A stretch of DNA of 64,000 nt from Polynucleobacter meluiroseus (GTDB lineage Bacteria; Pseudomonadota; Gammaproteobacteria; Burkholderiales; Burkholderiaceae). Of this stretch, positions 52,063-64,000 are shown piece after piece. Each line of letters begins with the position of its first letter. The first letter of the stretch is position 1. Made by a program: the position numbers and the translations under genes. The stretch covers positions 18,911 to 82,910 of the forward strand of contig CAMDKY010000003.1 in the NCBI GenBank assembly GCA_945901245.1. Direction: 5' to 3'. Below the pieces are notes generated by a model that was not told the origin of the DNA, ran no database searches, and saw only the letters and a list, made by a program, of their open reading frames with translations.

Positions 52063-53228
52063 GCAATTAACTCACTTAGTGATACTTGCGCAATACGTAG
52101 ATCCAGACGCTGGGCTAATGGACTTGTTGCAGTTGCTCCATCGTTTTCTGCACTTTGGATCAGCTCGATTGCACTATCCATTACCGCCGGTGCGATTAAG
52201 AAACCATGCCGGTACAAACCATTAATCAACATCAATCCCGGTTTGCTGATTCGGATCTCAGGCAAATTATCTTTTAGGGTAGGACGACACTGGGTGCTCA
52301 TTTCTAAAATGCGGGCTTCTGCAAAACCACTGTGCACGGTATAGACCGCACTGAGTAATTCCATGGCAGAGCGAACGCTGGTTGGTGAAAGATCATCCGA
52401 TTCAATTTCGGTAGCGCCAACCACGTACATATCATCCTCTTTGGGTGCACTATAAATGGGGTAACGCGGGTGAATGAGCCGAGTTGGGCGTTTGAGTTTG
52501 ACTTCGGGTGCATGCAGCCTCAGCACTTCCCCCCGAATACCACGCAGGGGATTCGATTCCCAGGCAGCTTTTGCACCGAGGCCGCGGCAGTCAATCACCC
52601 AATCATGCTTTTCTTGGCGATGTAGCTCGTCGGGATCAACAGACTGATTCCAATGCAGTGAAACCCCCATAGCATCCAGCGCATGCAGTACGGAAACTAA
52701 CAACTGCCGGTTATCCAATTGCCCTTCATGCGCCAAAAATAAACCCTGCTGAAAGCGATCGGCTAGGCTTGGTTCGAGCATTTGCAAGGCGGTGCGGTCA
52801 AGTTGCTCTGGCTGTTGTAGCGGGAAGGCAGAAGTACTTATCTGCTGACTCTCTCGGCAATTGCGCTCAAGATGGGCAGTCAGACGCTTGGCTTCAGTCG
52901 CGTCTTGTTGATGCCAAACAAAGACCGTTCCTGCTTGCTGAAAAAACACGGGCAGACTGAGCTCCGCAATCAATTCTTTCCAGCGCGGCAAGCTATAGAT
53001 GCCCATTTGCACGACATTGGCTTCAGTAATAGCCGATTCAGCCAGTGGTGCCAGCATGGCCGCCGCAATCGTTGCAGCGGCATGCTCGCCATCCGGTCCG
53101 CCGCGATCATAAAGCGTTACCTCTGCACCACCTTTTGCGAGGGCGTAGGCCATCATCCGGCCCATGAGGCCAGCCCCGACAATGGCTATTCGCTTGCCAG
53201 AAAAAGATGGGCTGTGTTCAACGAGCAT
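52050..53228 (-). CDS. thiO: Glycine oxidase/FAD-dependent oxidoreductase ThiO
   Basis: IAIVGAGLMGRMMAYALAKGGAEVTLYD; WVIDCRGLGAKA; start set at MLVEHS. Confidence 0.92.
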   Translation of the reverse strand: MLVEHSPSFSGKRIAIVGAGLMGRMMAYALAKGGAEVTLYDRGGPDGEHAAATIAAAMLAPLAESAITEANVVQMGIYSLPRWKELIAELSLPVFFQQAGTVFVWHQQDATEAKRLTAHLERNCRESQQISTSAFPLQQPEQLDRTALQMLEPSLADRFQQGLFLAHEGQLDNRQLLVSVLHALDAMGVSLHWNQSVDPDELHRQEKHDWVIDCRGLGAKAAWESNPLRGIRGEVLRLHAPEVKLKRPTRLIHPRYPIYSAPKEDDMYVVGATEIESDDLSPTSVRSAMELLSAVYTVHSGFAEARILEMSTQCRPTLKDNLPEIRISKPGLMLINGLYRHGFLIAPAVMDSAIELIQSAENDGATATSPLAQRLDLRIAQVSLSELIACAS

Positions 53229-53247
53229 GGTGTGAACAGCCAATACC

Positions 53248-55170
<1,923 letters not shown>

Positions 55171-55192
55171 CTAACTGATTATTAGATGGACG

Positions 55193-55291
55193 AAACCGGG
55201 TACCGGTTTTGATGACACTCCCCACGCCAGCATTATCTGGATCGGGTAATAGGGTCTTTCTCAGCGCCACCAATTACGGAGGGCACCCCTG
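55193..55291 (-). promoter_or_regulatory. TPP riboswitch (THI element) of thiC, aptamer plus following hairpin
   Basis: Minus strand aggggtgccc...gCTGAGAaagacccta..ACCCGATCCAGATAATGCTGGCGTGGGGA, then AAACCGG-tac-CCGGTTT. Confidence 0.95.
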
Positions 55292-55384
55292 TTTCATCCT
55301 TGCAAGCATTTAACCACGAAACGCTGACGGGTATGCTGACTCAAATCAATAATGGTTAATTCATGTGTTCTGACGTGATTCTGC

Positions 55385-56227
55385 TTAGCTAATGTTGCGT
55401 CGCAAAATAAAATCAGCCGTTACCAAGGCGGCATCTGCCGTGAATTCATCGGCCAAAATACGGGCGGCTGCTTCACCGTGGGTAACCGCTATAAAACCAG
55501 CCACTTCACCATCGCGGTTCGTAGGCAAGAGGTTGCTGGGAATTAAGAGGTCATAAATAAACAGGGATTCGGCATGAAAGCCCAGCGGCGGTGTGGGTCT
55601 GCGCATCTCCATTCGGCCAGCCGGCTGAATACCCGCTGCAATCGCCTGCGGAATACCTGCCTCTTCCCACAATTCACGGCGGGCGCAAACCCAGGGTGTT
55701 TCATCGGCGGAAATGCCCCCAGCGCTCAGGTTATCGAGCTTACCCGGGTCAATGTGTTTGTTTTCACTGCGGCGACCCAACCAGATTCGACGATCTTCGG
55801 TAAAGCCATTCATGTGACTGGCCATGCTTTTGAGACCAAAGGTCCGAAACGCAGCCCGCTCGAGCTGAAATAGGGCGTGTCCTTGCTGATCTAAAAAGGC
55901 AAATTCCTCATTTCGCCAGCCGGGTATAAATCCCCCTTCGCGCATCCGCCTGGCTAAGGCATTCCAGGTTTGACTGAGCAGGGCAGGACGCTCCCCGCTA
56001 ACGAGCAGCCGCTGCGGCTCAAGATGAATGCCAGTAATGGGACTAGCCTGAAGCGATTGCTTGATGAAGGCAAAAAAATCGCCTTGTAAATAACCGACTG
56101 TTTGACCTAATTTACTCGCAGTTGGAATGGCCAGGTAAATCGGTACATAGTCAGCAGGCACGGAGCGTGCTGTGTTCTGGAGCATTTCCTCTAGGGCTGC
56201 CAAGGTGCTGGGTGTGAGTGCATTCAT
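55385..56227 (-). CDS. NUDIX hydrolase, DUF4743-containing type
   Basis: Nudix box GGISADETPWVCARRELWEEAGI; N-terminal extension upstream. Confidence 0.9.
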   Translation of the reverse strand: MNALTPSTLAALEEMLQNTARSVPADYVPIYLAIPTASKLGQTVGYLQGDFFAFIKQSLQASPITGIHLEPQRLLVSGERPALLSQTWNALARRMREGGFIPGWRNEEFAFLDQQGHALFQLERAAFRTFGLKSMASHMNGFTEDRRIWLGRRSENKHIDPGKLDNLSAGGISADETPWVCARRELWEEAGIPQAIAAGIQPAGRMEMRRPTPPLGFHAESLFIYDLLIPSNLLPTNRDGEVAGFIAVTHGEAAARILADEFTADAALVTADFILRRNIS

Positions 56228-56462
56228 GTGACTTTAGTGTACGAGAAAATCAACTCTACTTGGTAGATAGCAGTGCCCGATAACTAAGACTACTTTCGTA
56301 TTTATCGATCACTTGATCGAATAAAAAATAACTTACAGCATGATTAAAAAATAAAAAGTCAATGGCTAAATAAAATAAAAAAGGGGAATAAAAGATTGCT
56401 TATTTTTTAAGCAAGCCAGCTCATCCTATAAAAATTCAATACTTAGGAACACTTTTAATAAT

Positions 56463-56485
56463 TTATCCACATCCGCTGTGGATAA
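56463..56485. promoter_or_regulatory. Inverted pair of consensus DnaA boxes
   Basis: TTATCCACA-tccgc-TGTGGATAA in AT-rich intergenic DNA. Confidence 0.7.
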
Positions 56486-56559
56486 CTTTAGGTGAAATAA
56501 ATTGATTGACTTTTAAAATCATTTTGGAATGCAGCAACACTCACTTTTAAATAATACGG

Positions 56560-56634
56560 TGGTCCCGCCGACAGGAATCGAACCTGTATCCCACGCTTAG
56601 GAGGCATGTGCACTATCCATTGTGCTACGGCGAG
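56560..56634 (-). tRNA. tRNA-Arg (anticodon CCT), CCA encoded
   Basis: Minus strand ctcgccgtagcacaatggatagtgcacatgcctCCTaagcgtgggatacaggttcgattcctgtcggcgggacca; acceptor CTCGCCG/CGGCGGG with one G-U. Confidence 0.95.
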
Positions 56635-56656
56635 TAATGGCGTTAAAAGCAGACTG

Positions 56657-56818
56657 TTAAAAACCGCACAGCGCCCAAACTGTATTCGTTAAAGCAACCA
56701 TCATGTCTGGCCTAAAGTAAGCCATAAATGTAAGGGCAAGTACAGCAAGAACGAGAGTGAATAAAGCAAGCTCTTGCCATCGTCGTTTTCGAGGGGGTTG
56801 CGTAAATAGGTAGCGCAT
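56657..56818 (-). CDS. Unannotated 53-aa putative small membrane protein
   Basis: Minus strand MRYLFTQPPRKRRWQELALFTLVLAVLALTFMAYFRPDMMVALTNTVWALCGF*; basic N-terminus then one TM segment; below the track cutoff. Confidence 0.5.
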   Translation of the reverse strand: MRYLFTQPPRKRRWQELALFTLVLAVLALTFMAYFRPDMMVALTNTVWALCGF

Positions 56819-56861
56819 ACTGAATTGTAACCAGCCATCGCATGTTTGCCAGGAGGCCTAA

Positions 56862-58094
56862 TTAAATTGACTGAGGGCGCCCAATAGCACGCTCTTGAAT
56901 CGGCAAATTAATCAACGCAGCAAAAATACCCAGGCCAATTGCAATCATCCATACCAAATCATAAGTTCCAGTGCGATCATATAAAAGGCCGCCGAAATAA
57001 GCACCGCAAAAACTCCCCAGCTGATGCGAAAAAAAAACCAAACCTGAGAGCATGCTCAGGTACTTCACGCCAAAAATTTGAGCGACAATAGCGTTGGTAA
57101 GGGGTACCGTAGAGAGCCATAAAAAGCCCATTACCGCAGCAAAGAGGTAAGTTGAAAAGGGCGTGATTGGCATCAATACAAAGAGTGCGATGGCAATGGC
57201 GCGGCTCGCGTAGATACCCGAGAGTAAATAACGCTTTGGAAAACGCTGGCCCAAGACGCCTGCATAAAATGTGCCGAACACATTAAAGAGACCAATCAAG
57301 GCGAGAGCAGTGCTGGCGACTGCGGGTGAGCCAATCGACGGGACTGCCTTAGATAGATCGCTGAGGTAAGGCGCCAGATGCACTGAAATAAATACCACCT
57401 GAAAGCCGCAAACAAAATAACCCATGGTGAGCAACTGAAAGCTACGGTTATGCATAGCCTCACGCAGCGCCTCTGCAATGGTTTGATTGCCCAATTGCAA
57501 ATGGGGTGACCCCGCAGGCTCCCTAAGCTTAAGGGCAATCGGCAGCATAAATGTAGCCATTAAACCCAGCAGCAGTAATGCGTCTGCAGCACCAAAATAC
57601 GTTATCAAGCCCTGCTCCACCGGAATCATCAGAAACTGACCAAAGGATCCCGCTGCCGCAGCAATGCCCATCGCCCAAACTCGTTTGTCCGCGGTGACGT
57701 TACGACCCAAAATACCATAGACCACGCTATAGGTGGTTGCCGTTTGCGCTAAACCAATCAAGAGGCCGCCAGCCAATGTAAAGTTCAGGGCATCGCTTGA
57801 GAGTGCCATTCCCACCAGCCCTGCGGCATAGAGAATACCGCCCATCACGATGATCCGAAAGGCACCAAAGCGATCCGCTAAGGCGCCAGTAACTGGCTGA
57901 AGTGCGCCCCAGATTAAATTTTGCAGGGCAATAGTAAGGGCAAAGGTCTCGCGATCCCATCCATTGGCAACGGTGATGGGTAAATTAAATAATCCAAAGC
58001 CATGGCGAATACCCATCGATAGGGTAACGAGCAGACCGCCATAAATCAGAACCTGTTTGAGCGGCAGTGACCCGCTGTGAAATTGGCCTGGCAT
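56862..58094 (-). CDS. MFS transporter (monocarboxylate-like)
   Basis: 12-TM pattern; GALADRFGAFRIIVMGG. Confidence 0.92.
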   Translation of the reverse strand: MPGQFHSGSLPLKQVLIYGGLLVTLSMGIRHGFGLFNLPITVANGWDRETFALTIALQNLIWGALQPVTGALADRFGAFRIIVMGGILYAAGLVGMALSSDALNFTLAGGLLIGLAQTATTYSVVYGILGRNVTADKRVWAMGIAAAAGSFGQFLMIPVEQGLITYFGAADALLLLGLMATFMLPIALKLREPAGSPHLQLGNQTIAEALREAMHNRSFQLLTMGYFVCGFQVVFISVHLAPYLSDLSKAVPSIGSPAVASTALALIGLFNVFGTFYAGVLGQRFPKRYLLSGIYASRAIAIALFVLMPITPFSTYLFAAVMGFLWLSTVPLTNAIVAQIFGVKYLSMLSGLVFFSHQLGSFCGAYFGGLLYDRTGTYDLVWMIAIGLGIFAALINLPIQERAIGRPQSI

Positions 58095-58106
58095 GCGATG
58101 AAGTGC

Positions 58107-59327
58107 CTAAATAGCCTGCTTGTTTCGTAATGCGGCGATTTGTTCTGTACTCAGGCCTAGGCGCTCGCGCAGTACTTCATCGGTGTGTTGCCCTAATGTG
58201 GGTGGTGCCATGCGCACTTCGACGGGGGTTGCGGATAATCTCATGGGGCTGTTAACCAATTTCATGGTGCCGGCAGTGGGGTGTGGCAGTTGCATTTCAA
58301 TTTGGCGCGAGACGACTTGCTCGTTTGCAAACACTTCTTCTAAATCATTGATCGGTCCACAGGGTACGTTAACTTTTTCTAAAGTAGCAATCCAATCGGC
58401 TTTGCTTTTGCGCTTGGTCATTTCAGATAGAAGCGGGACTAGGATTGAGCGATGTGCAACGCGTGATGGGTTATCGGCGAAGCGAGTATCGTCTGCTAAA
58501 TCTTCTTCGCCACCAGCCTTTACAAATTGACGAAATTGCTTATCGTTGCCAACCGCAATAATCATCCAGCCATCCGAGGTTGGAAAAGTTTGGTACGGCA
58601 CAATGTTGGGGTGGGCATTGCCCCAGCGTCGCGGTGCAACGCCAGTACACAAATAATTACTCGAGATATTGGCCATCATCGCAATTTGGGTATCCAGCAG
58701 AGCCATATCAATGTATTGACCCTCGCCAGATCGATCGCGATGAATGACCGCGGCCAAAATAGCAGAGCTGGCGTACATCCCGGTAAATAAATCCACAATC
58801 GCAACCCCGGCCTTTTGTGGGCCGCCGCCCGGCAAATCATCTGCCTCACCAGTCACGCTCATAAAGCCGCCAAGGCCTTGAATAATAAAATCATAGCCAG
58901 GACGCTGGGCATAGGGCCCTGTCTGGCCAAAGCCGGTCACCGAGCAGTAAATCAGATCGGGTTTTTGTAACTTCAGGCTGTCGTAGTCGAGCCCGTATTT
59001 TTTTAATTGACCCACTTTGTAGTTTTCGATCACTACATCGGACTCTCGGGCGAGCTCGCGGATGATGTCTTGACCCTCAGGGGCGCTGATATCCACGGTA
59101 ATCGAGCGTTTATTGCGGTTAATCGAGATGAAGTAGGCTGCCTCTGCCGTGTCTTCGCCTTGCGGGTTTTTTGCGAAAGGAGGCCCCCAGTGGCGAGTAT
59201 CGTCCCCTACGTGTGGGCGCTCGACTTTGATGACGTCTGCACCTAAATCCGCTAAATTTTGCGCGCACCATGGTCCAGCAAGAACCCGACTGAGGTCTAA
59301 AACTCGAATATGACTAAGTGCACCCAT
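58107..59327 (-). CDS. CaiB/BaiF (class III) CoA transferase
   Basis: IRVLDLSRVLAGPWCAQNLADLGADVIKVERP; NRNKRSITVDIS; start set at MGALSH. Confidence 0.95.
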   Translation of the reverse strand: MGALSHIRVLDLSRVLAGPWCAQNLADLGADVIKVERPHVGDDTRHWGPPFAKNPQGEDTAEAAYFISINRNKRSITVDISAPEGQDIIRELARESDVVIENYKVGQLKKYGLDYDSLKLQKPDLIYCSVTGFGQTGPYAQRPGYDFIIQGLGGFMSVTGEADDLPGGGPQKAGVAIVDLFTGMYASSAILAAVIHRDRSGEGQYIDMALLDTQIAMMANISSNYLCTGVAPRRWGNAHPNIVPYQTFPTSDGWMIIAVGNDKQFRQFVKAGGEEDLADDTRFADNPSRVAHRSILVPLLSEMTKRKSKADWIATLEKVNVPCGPINDLEEVFANEQVVSRQIEMQLPHPTAGTMKLVNSPMRLSATPVEVRMAPPTLGQHTDEVLRERLGLSTEQIAALRNKQAI

Positions 59328-59457
59328 ATCGCAATTTTGGCATGGATGAGCCAAAAATCCGTCGCAGGGGCCAAAGAGGGTCTTTAAATACGCAAGCAAA
59401 GCCTATGTAGCGGTAAAAAAAAGAGGCTAATCCCAGACATGACTACAATTTCTGCGC

Positions 59458-61446
59458 ATGGCAACCCGTAAAACCTCCGAATACAGCGAATCGTCGATTC
59501 AGGTCCTCAAAGGACTCGAGCCAGTCCGACAGCGTCCTGGCATGTATACCAGGACCGACAACCCCCTTCACATCATCCAGGAAGTGCTTGATAACGCTTC
59601 CGATGAGGCTCTGGGTGGCTTTGGCAAGCAAATCATGGTCACCTTGCATGCTGACGGTAGCGTCAGTGTTGAGGACGATGGCCGTGGTATTCCGGTGGGG
59701 ATGCATCCCACTGAAAAACTACCGGTAGTGCAAATTGTCTTCACTCAGTTGCATGCAGGCGGTAAGTTTGAAAAAGGCAGCGGCGGAGCGTATGCCTTCT
59801 CCGGTGGATTGCACGGTGTCGGCGTCTCGGTCACAAATGCCTTATCCAAACGCTTAGACGTTACTGTGTGGCGTGAGGGCCAAATATCTACCTTGAGCTT
59901 TGCCGACGGCAATGTGATTGAGAAACTCAAAACCAAGCCGGCTGATAAAGGCGATAAGGCCCATGGTACACGTGTGCGCACGTGGCCTGATAGTAAATAT
60001 TTCGATAGCGGCGCTATTCCGGTGGCCGATCTAATTCGCTTACTGCGTTCCAAGGCAGTCTTGTTGCCAGGGGTCAAAGTGACCTTGATTCAAGAAAAAA
60101 GCGGCGAGACCCAAACTTGGCAATACGCGCAAGGCTTGCGCGGCTACCTTAATGAGGCCCTAGCTCAAGCTGGCCACAGCGCCGAAGTGATTCCTGCATT
60201 TGAGTCTGAGCAATACGCCACTGGGAACGCCGATGAAGATACGTTTGCGGAAGGCGAGGGCGCTGCCTGGGTCGTGACTTGGACCGAAGATGGCGCACCC
60301 GTGCGCGAAAGTTATGTGAATTTAATTCCGACGCCGGCTGGCGGTACGCATGAGAGTGGCTTACGCGAAGGCTTATTCAATGCCGTTAAAGGCTTTATTG
60401 AAATGCATGCCTTGCAACCGAAGGGCGTGAAGTTGATGCCCGAGGATGTTTTTGCCCGTGCTTCGTTCATTTTGTCCGCTAAGGTACTTGATCCCCAGTT
60501 CCAGGGGCAAATTAAAGAGCGTTTGAATTCACGCGACGCAGTCCGCTTAGTGTCTAGCTTTTCTAAATCCGCCTTAGAGCTTTGGCTGAATCAGCACGTG
60601 GACTATGGCCGCAAATTAGCCGAGCTCGTTATCAAACAAGCCCAAGCTAGAACCCGCGCCGGACAAAAGGTAGAGAAGAAAAAATCATCTGGGGTTGCCG
60701 TATTGCCAGGCAAGTTAACGGATTGCGAGAGCCAAGACATTGCACTGAACGAACTCTTTTTAGTCGAAGGTGACTCTGCAGGCGGTTCAGCCAAAATGGG
60801 TCGCAACAAAGAGTACCAGGCTATATTACCGCTACGCGGCAAAGTCCTTAATACCTGGGAGGCAGAGCGCGATCGCTTGTTTGCGAACAATGAAGTGCAC
60901 GACATTGCGGTTGCGATCGGCGTCGATCCCCACGGCCTAAATGATGCGCCTGATTTATCCAATTTACGCTACGGTAAGATTTGCATTCTGTCGGATGCCG
61001 ATGTAGATGGCTCCCATATTCAGGTTTTATTACTCACCTTGTTTTACAAACACTTTCCAAAGCTGCTGGATGCCGGACATGTGTACATTGCAAGACCACC
61101 CCTGTTTCGGGTGGATGCGCCAGCACGCGGCAAAAAACCGGCACAAAAAATATACGCCTTGGATGCCAGTGAACTCAATGCGATCGAGGACAAATTGCGT
61201 AAAGATGGTGTTCGCGATAACGCATGGCAAATTTCGCGCTTCAAAGGCCTTGGCGAGATGAGTGCGGAGCAGCTATGGGACACCACCTTGAATCCCGATA
61301 CTCGCCGCTTACTCCCCGTTACTTTAGGCGTCATGAGCGAGCAAGACACTTATAAAACCATGGACATGCTGATGGGTAAATCCGAATCGGGCGCCAGGCG
61401 GGATTGGCTAGAAGAGCGTGGCAATGAAGTGGAGGCAGATATTTAA
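59458..61446 (+). CDS. parE: DNA topoisomerase IV subunit B
   Basis: GHKL ATPase: [68 protein letters not shown]. Confidence 0.96.
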   Translation: MATRKTSEYSESSIQVLKGLEPVRQRPGMYTRTDNPLHIIQEVLDNASDEALGGFGKQIMVTLHADGSVSVEDDGRGIPVGMHPTEKLPVVQIVFTQLHAGGKFEKGSGGAYAFSGGLHGVGVSVTNALSKRLDVTVWREGQISTLSFADGNVIEKLKTKPADKGDKAHGTRVRTWPDSKYFDSGAIPVADLIRLLRSKAVLLPGVKVTLIQEKSGETQTWQYAQGLRGYLNEALAQAGHSAEVIPAFESEQYATGNADEDTFAEGEGAAWVVTWTEDGAPVRESYVNLIPTPAGGTHESGLREGLFNAVKGFIEMHALQPKGVKLMPEDVFARASFILSAKVLDPQFQGQIKERLNSRDAVRLVSSFSKSALELWLNQHVDYGRKLAELVIKQAQARTRAGQKVEKKKSSGVAVLPGKLTDCESQDIALNELFLVEGDSAGGSAKMGRNKEYQAILPLRGKVLNTWEAERDRLFANNEVHDIAVAIGVDPHGLNDAPDLSNLRYGKICILSDADVDGSHIQVLLLTLFYKHFPKLLDAGHVYIARPPLFRVDAPARGKKPAQKIYALDASELNAIEDKLRKDGVRDNAWQISRFKGLGEMSAEQLWDTTLNPDTRRLLPVTLGVMSEQDTYKTMDMLMGKSESGARRDWLEERGNEVEADI

Positions 61447-63863
61447 TGGCAACGCGCAAACCCAATAAAGCCCCTAGCATGCAAGAGCAAGCGGATTTGT
61501 TTGCTATCGAAGCCATTGGCTCAAATTCTAATTTACCTCCCACTCCACCACGTGGATCATCCGACAGTATGGATGGCGACGGAAGCGATGGATTAACGCT
61601 GGCGGTCTATGCCGAGCGGGCATATTTGGATTACGCCATTAGTGTGGTGAAGGGCCGCGCCTTGCCAGAAGTAGCCGATGGTCAAAAGCCAGTGCAGCGC
61701 CGCATTCTGTTTTCGATGAGTGAAATGGGTTTACGCTCCGACGCCAAGCCAGTCAAAAGTGCCCGCGTAGTTGGTGATGTGCTCGGTAAGTTTCATCCGC
61801 ATGGCGATCAATCGGCTTACGATGCCTTGGTTCGATTGGCTCAAAGTTTCTCCCTGCGTTATCCCCTGATGGATGGGCAAGGTAACTTTGGCTCACGCGA
61901 TGGCGATGGGGCTGCCGCAATGCGTTACACCGAGGCGCGCCTAACCAAGATTGCAACGCATTTACTCCTCAGTGAAATCGATGAGGGTACGGTTGAATTT
62001 GCGCCTAACTATGATGGCTCGTTTCAGGAGCCTAAGTTGTTACCGGCGCGTTTGCCCTTTGTTTTACTGAATGGTGCCTCAGGCATTGCTGTGGGCATGG
62101 CCACTGAAATTCCATCGCATAATTTGCGCGAAGTGGCTGCTGCTGCAATAGCCCTAATGAAATCTCCCAATATGAGCATGGCTGATTTATTGGCGATTGT
62201 TCAGGGCCCTGATTTTCCTGGCGGCGGACAGATCATTTCATCGGCAAGCGATATTGCCCAGATTTACGAAGGTGGTCGCGGCAGCCTTAAGGTGCGGGCA
62301 CGTTGGTCGGTAGAGGAATTGGCGCGGGGCCAATGGCAGATTGTGGTGAATGAATTACCGCCTGCGACATCAACCCAGCGGGTGCTGCAAGAAATTGAAG
62401 AGCTGACCAATCCCAAAATTAAATTAGGGAAAAAATCATTAACGCCGGATCAAAGTAACGTCAAAGCCAGTATTTTGAACGTACTCGATTGCGTGCGCGA
62501 CGAATCCAGCAAAGACGCTGCAGTGCGTTTGGTATTTGAGCCCAAGAGTAAAAATGTGGAAGTCAATGATTTCGTTAATTTACTGCTAGCCCATACCTCG
62601 CTTGAGTCTAATGCACCGATTAATCTGGTGATGATTGGTAATGATGGTCGGCCGCGGCAAAAGAATTTAAAAGACATTATTTCCGAGTGGGTCGCTTTCC
62701 GGGTGGCAACGGTAACGCGTCGCACGGAACATCGCCTGGCGAAGGTGAATGCCCGTATTCATATTCTGGAAGGTCGTCAGATCATTCTGCTGAATATCGA
62801 CAAGGTAATTAAGATCATTCGCAATAGCGATGAGCCAAAAGCGGATCTGATTACGGCATTTAAGCTGAGCGATCGCCAAGCCGAAGACATTTTAGAGATT
62901 CGCTTACGTCAATTAGCTCGCCTTGAAGCAATCAAGATCGAGCAAGAATTGGCCGAGTTGCAGGCGGAAAAAGCGGATTTAGATGGCCTCTTACAGAATG
63001 ATTCGACCTTACGTAAACGCATCATTAAAGAGATTGAATCCGATGCGAAAGAATTCGGTGATGAGCGCCGTACCATAGTTCAAGAGGACAAGCGCGCAAT
63101 TGCCGAAACGAAAGTGATTGATGAACCGGTAACGGTGATTGTGTCGCAAAAAGGCTGGGTGCGGGTACGCCAAGGGCATGAACACGATGCCCAGCAATTC
63201 TCCTTTAAATCCGGCGATGCGCTGTATGCGACCTACGAATGCCGCACCGTAGATGTGATGCAGGGATTTGGTAGTGATGGCCGCGTTTATACCGTCCCAG
63301 TGAGTGACCTGCCTGGCGCGCGTGGCGATGGCGCCCCTCTTACCAGTTTTATTAATCTTGCGGCCGGTTCACAAATGGCAGCCTATTACGCAGGTCAAGT
63401 AGATGATTTGGTTTTGATTTCAACGCGGGCAGGCAATGGATTTTTGGCAAATGTGGCCGATATGCTCACGCGCAACAAAGCAGGTAAGTCGTTTATTGGC
63501 GTCGACAGTTCGTTTAGTGCTGGCGACGCGCCATTGGGTGTAAGTAAGGTGCGCCCCGGCATGAAACAGGTTGCCTGCCTCTCTGAAAGTGCCCGTTTAT
63601 TAGTGTTCCCCCTGACTGAGCTCAAACGATTACCTACAGGTGGTAAGGGCGTTATTTTGATGGGTCTCGAAGACAAAGAACGTCTTTCAGCCGCCATTGC
63701 AGTTGGCCCCGATGGCGCAACGTATTTTGGCGCTGGCCGAGCAGGGAAGCCGTCGCAATTAAGTTTGGATAGCAAAACTTTGAAATCGTTTGCTGGCAAT
63801 CGCGCGCGCAAGGGACATTACTTAGAGCCCCGCTTAAAAGATGGAAAGCTGAGCTCGAATTAA
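61446..63863 (+). CDS. parC: DNA topoisomerase IV subunit A
   Basis: [39 protein letters not shown] catalytic Tyr; overlaps parE by 1 nt (TAATG). Confidence 0.96.
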   Translation: MATRKPNKAPSMQEQADLFAIEAIGSNSNLPPTPPRGSSDSMDGDGSDGLTLAVYAERAYLDYAISVVKGRALPEVADGQKPVQRRILFSMSEMGLRSDAKPVKSARVVGDVLGKFHPHGDQSAYDALVRLAQSFSLRYPLMDGQGNFGSRDGDGAAAMRYTEARLTKIATHLLLSEIDEGTVEFAPNYDGSFQEPKLLPARLPFVLLNGASGIAVGMATEIPSHNLREVAAAAIALMKSPNMSMADLLAIVQGPDFPGGGQIISSASDIAQIYEGGRGSLKVRARWSVEELARGQWQIVVNELPPATSTQRVLQEIEELTNPKIKLGKKSLTPDQSNVKASILNVLDCVRDESSKDAAVRLVFEPKSKNVEVNDFVNLLLAHTSLESNAPINLVMIGNDGRPRQKNLKDIISEWVAFRVATVTRRTEHRLAKVNARIHILEGRQIILLNIDKVIKIIRNSDEPKADLITAFKLSDRQAEDILEIRLRQLARLEAIKIEQELAELQAEKADLDGLLQNDSTLRKRIIKEIESDAKEFGDERRTIVQEDKRAIAETKVIDEPVTVIVSQKGWVRVRQGHEHDAQQFSFKSGDALYATYECRTVDVMQGFGSDGRVYTVPVSDLPGARGDGAPLTSFINLAAGSQMAAYYAGQVDDLVLISTRAGNGFLANVADMLTRNKAGKSFIGVDSSFSAGDAPLGVSKVRPGMKQVACLSESARLLVFPLTELKRLPTGGKGVILMGLEDKERLSAAIAVGPDGATYFGAGRAGKPSQLSLDSKTLKSFAGNRARKGHYLEPRLKDGKLSSN

Positions 63864-63884
63864 GTTGCCGCTTTCTGCTGGGCC

Positions 63885-64000
63885 TTACTCAATCTCGGCG
63901 ATGAGTTCAATTTCAACACAGGCGCCGAGCGGTATCTGAATTACCCCAAATGCACTGCGGGCATGTTTACCGGCTTCGCCAAATACTTCAAATAAAAGCT
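63885..64000 (-). CDS. RidA-family protein, C-terminal part (partial, runs off the window)
   Basis: Minus strand [37 protein letters not shown]. Confidence 0.85.
   Translation of the reverse strand, partial: LLFEVFGEAGKHARSAFGVIQIPLGACVEIELIAEIE

Noticed and set aside
56228-56560. Chromosomal replication origin (oriC)
   Set aside because: Only two DnaA boxes are visible and no dnaA, dnaN, rpmH or gyrB lies nearby; parE/parC proximity is not evidence for oriC. Kept only as a DnaA-binding candidate.

Overview
Gene-dense window with the look of a Burkholderiales (Polynucleobacter-like) chromosome. The lineage is inferred from gene content and protein flavour, not tested. Most of it is conserved housekeeping sequence: the 2-oxoglutarate dehydrogenase operon tail, zapE, trpS, dapA-bamC, cysE, trmJ, suhB, lpxH, ppiB, cysS, accA-tilS, lysC, nhaA, a rhlE-type helicase, a thiCOSGE operon with a TPP riboswitch plus convergent thiD, and parE-parC. 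It also has three tRNAs (Ser-GCT, Asn-GTT, Arg-CCT), a ParE/RHH toxin-antitoxin pair between tilS and lysC, and a catabolic/transport stretch at about 32-43 kb (TctC, CaiB-type CoA transferase, GGT-family/HpxW-like enzyme, TakP-like TRAP transporter). I saw no CRISPR array, prophage or transposase. The items most worth a second look are: (1) an AT-rich non-coding block at 56228-56560 with two perfect DnaA boxes in inverted orientation, TTATCCACA-5nt-TGTGGATAA; (2) a 55-aa ORF at 28671-28838, absent from the supplied track, with an SD and a strong terminator and ending in LGGGWE; (3) a putative papain-like Cys/His protein at 26405-26905; (4) a TA module with an 18-bp palindromic candidate operator; (5) a divergent HpxW-like/TRAP locus; (6) a ThiE with about 110 extra N-terminal residues. 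I do not see compelling evidence for a large undescribed multi-gene system.
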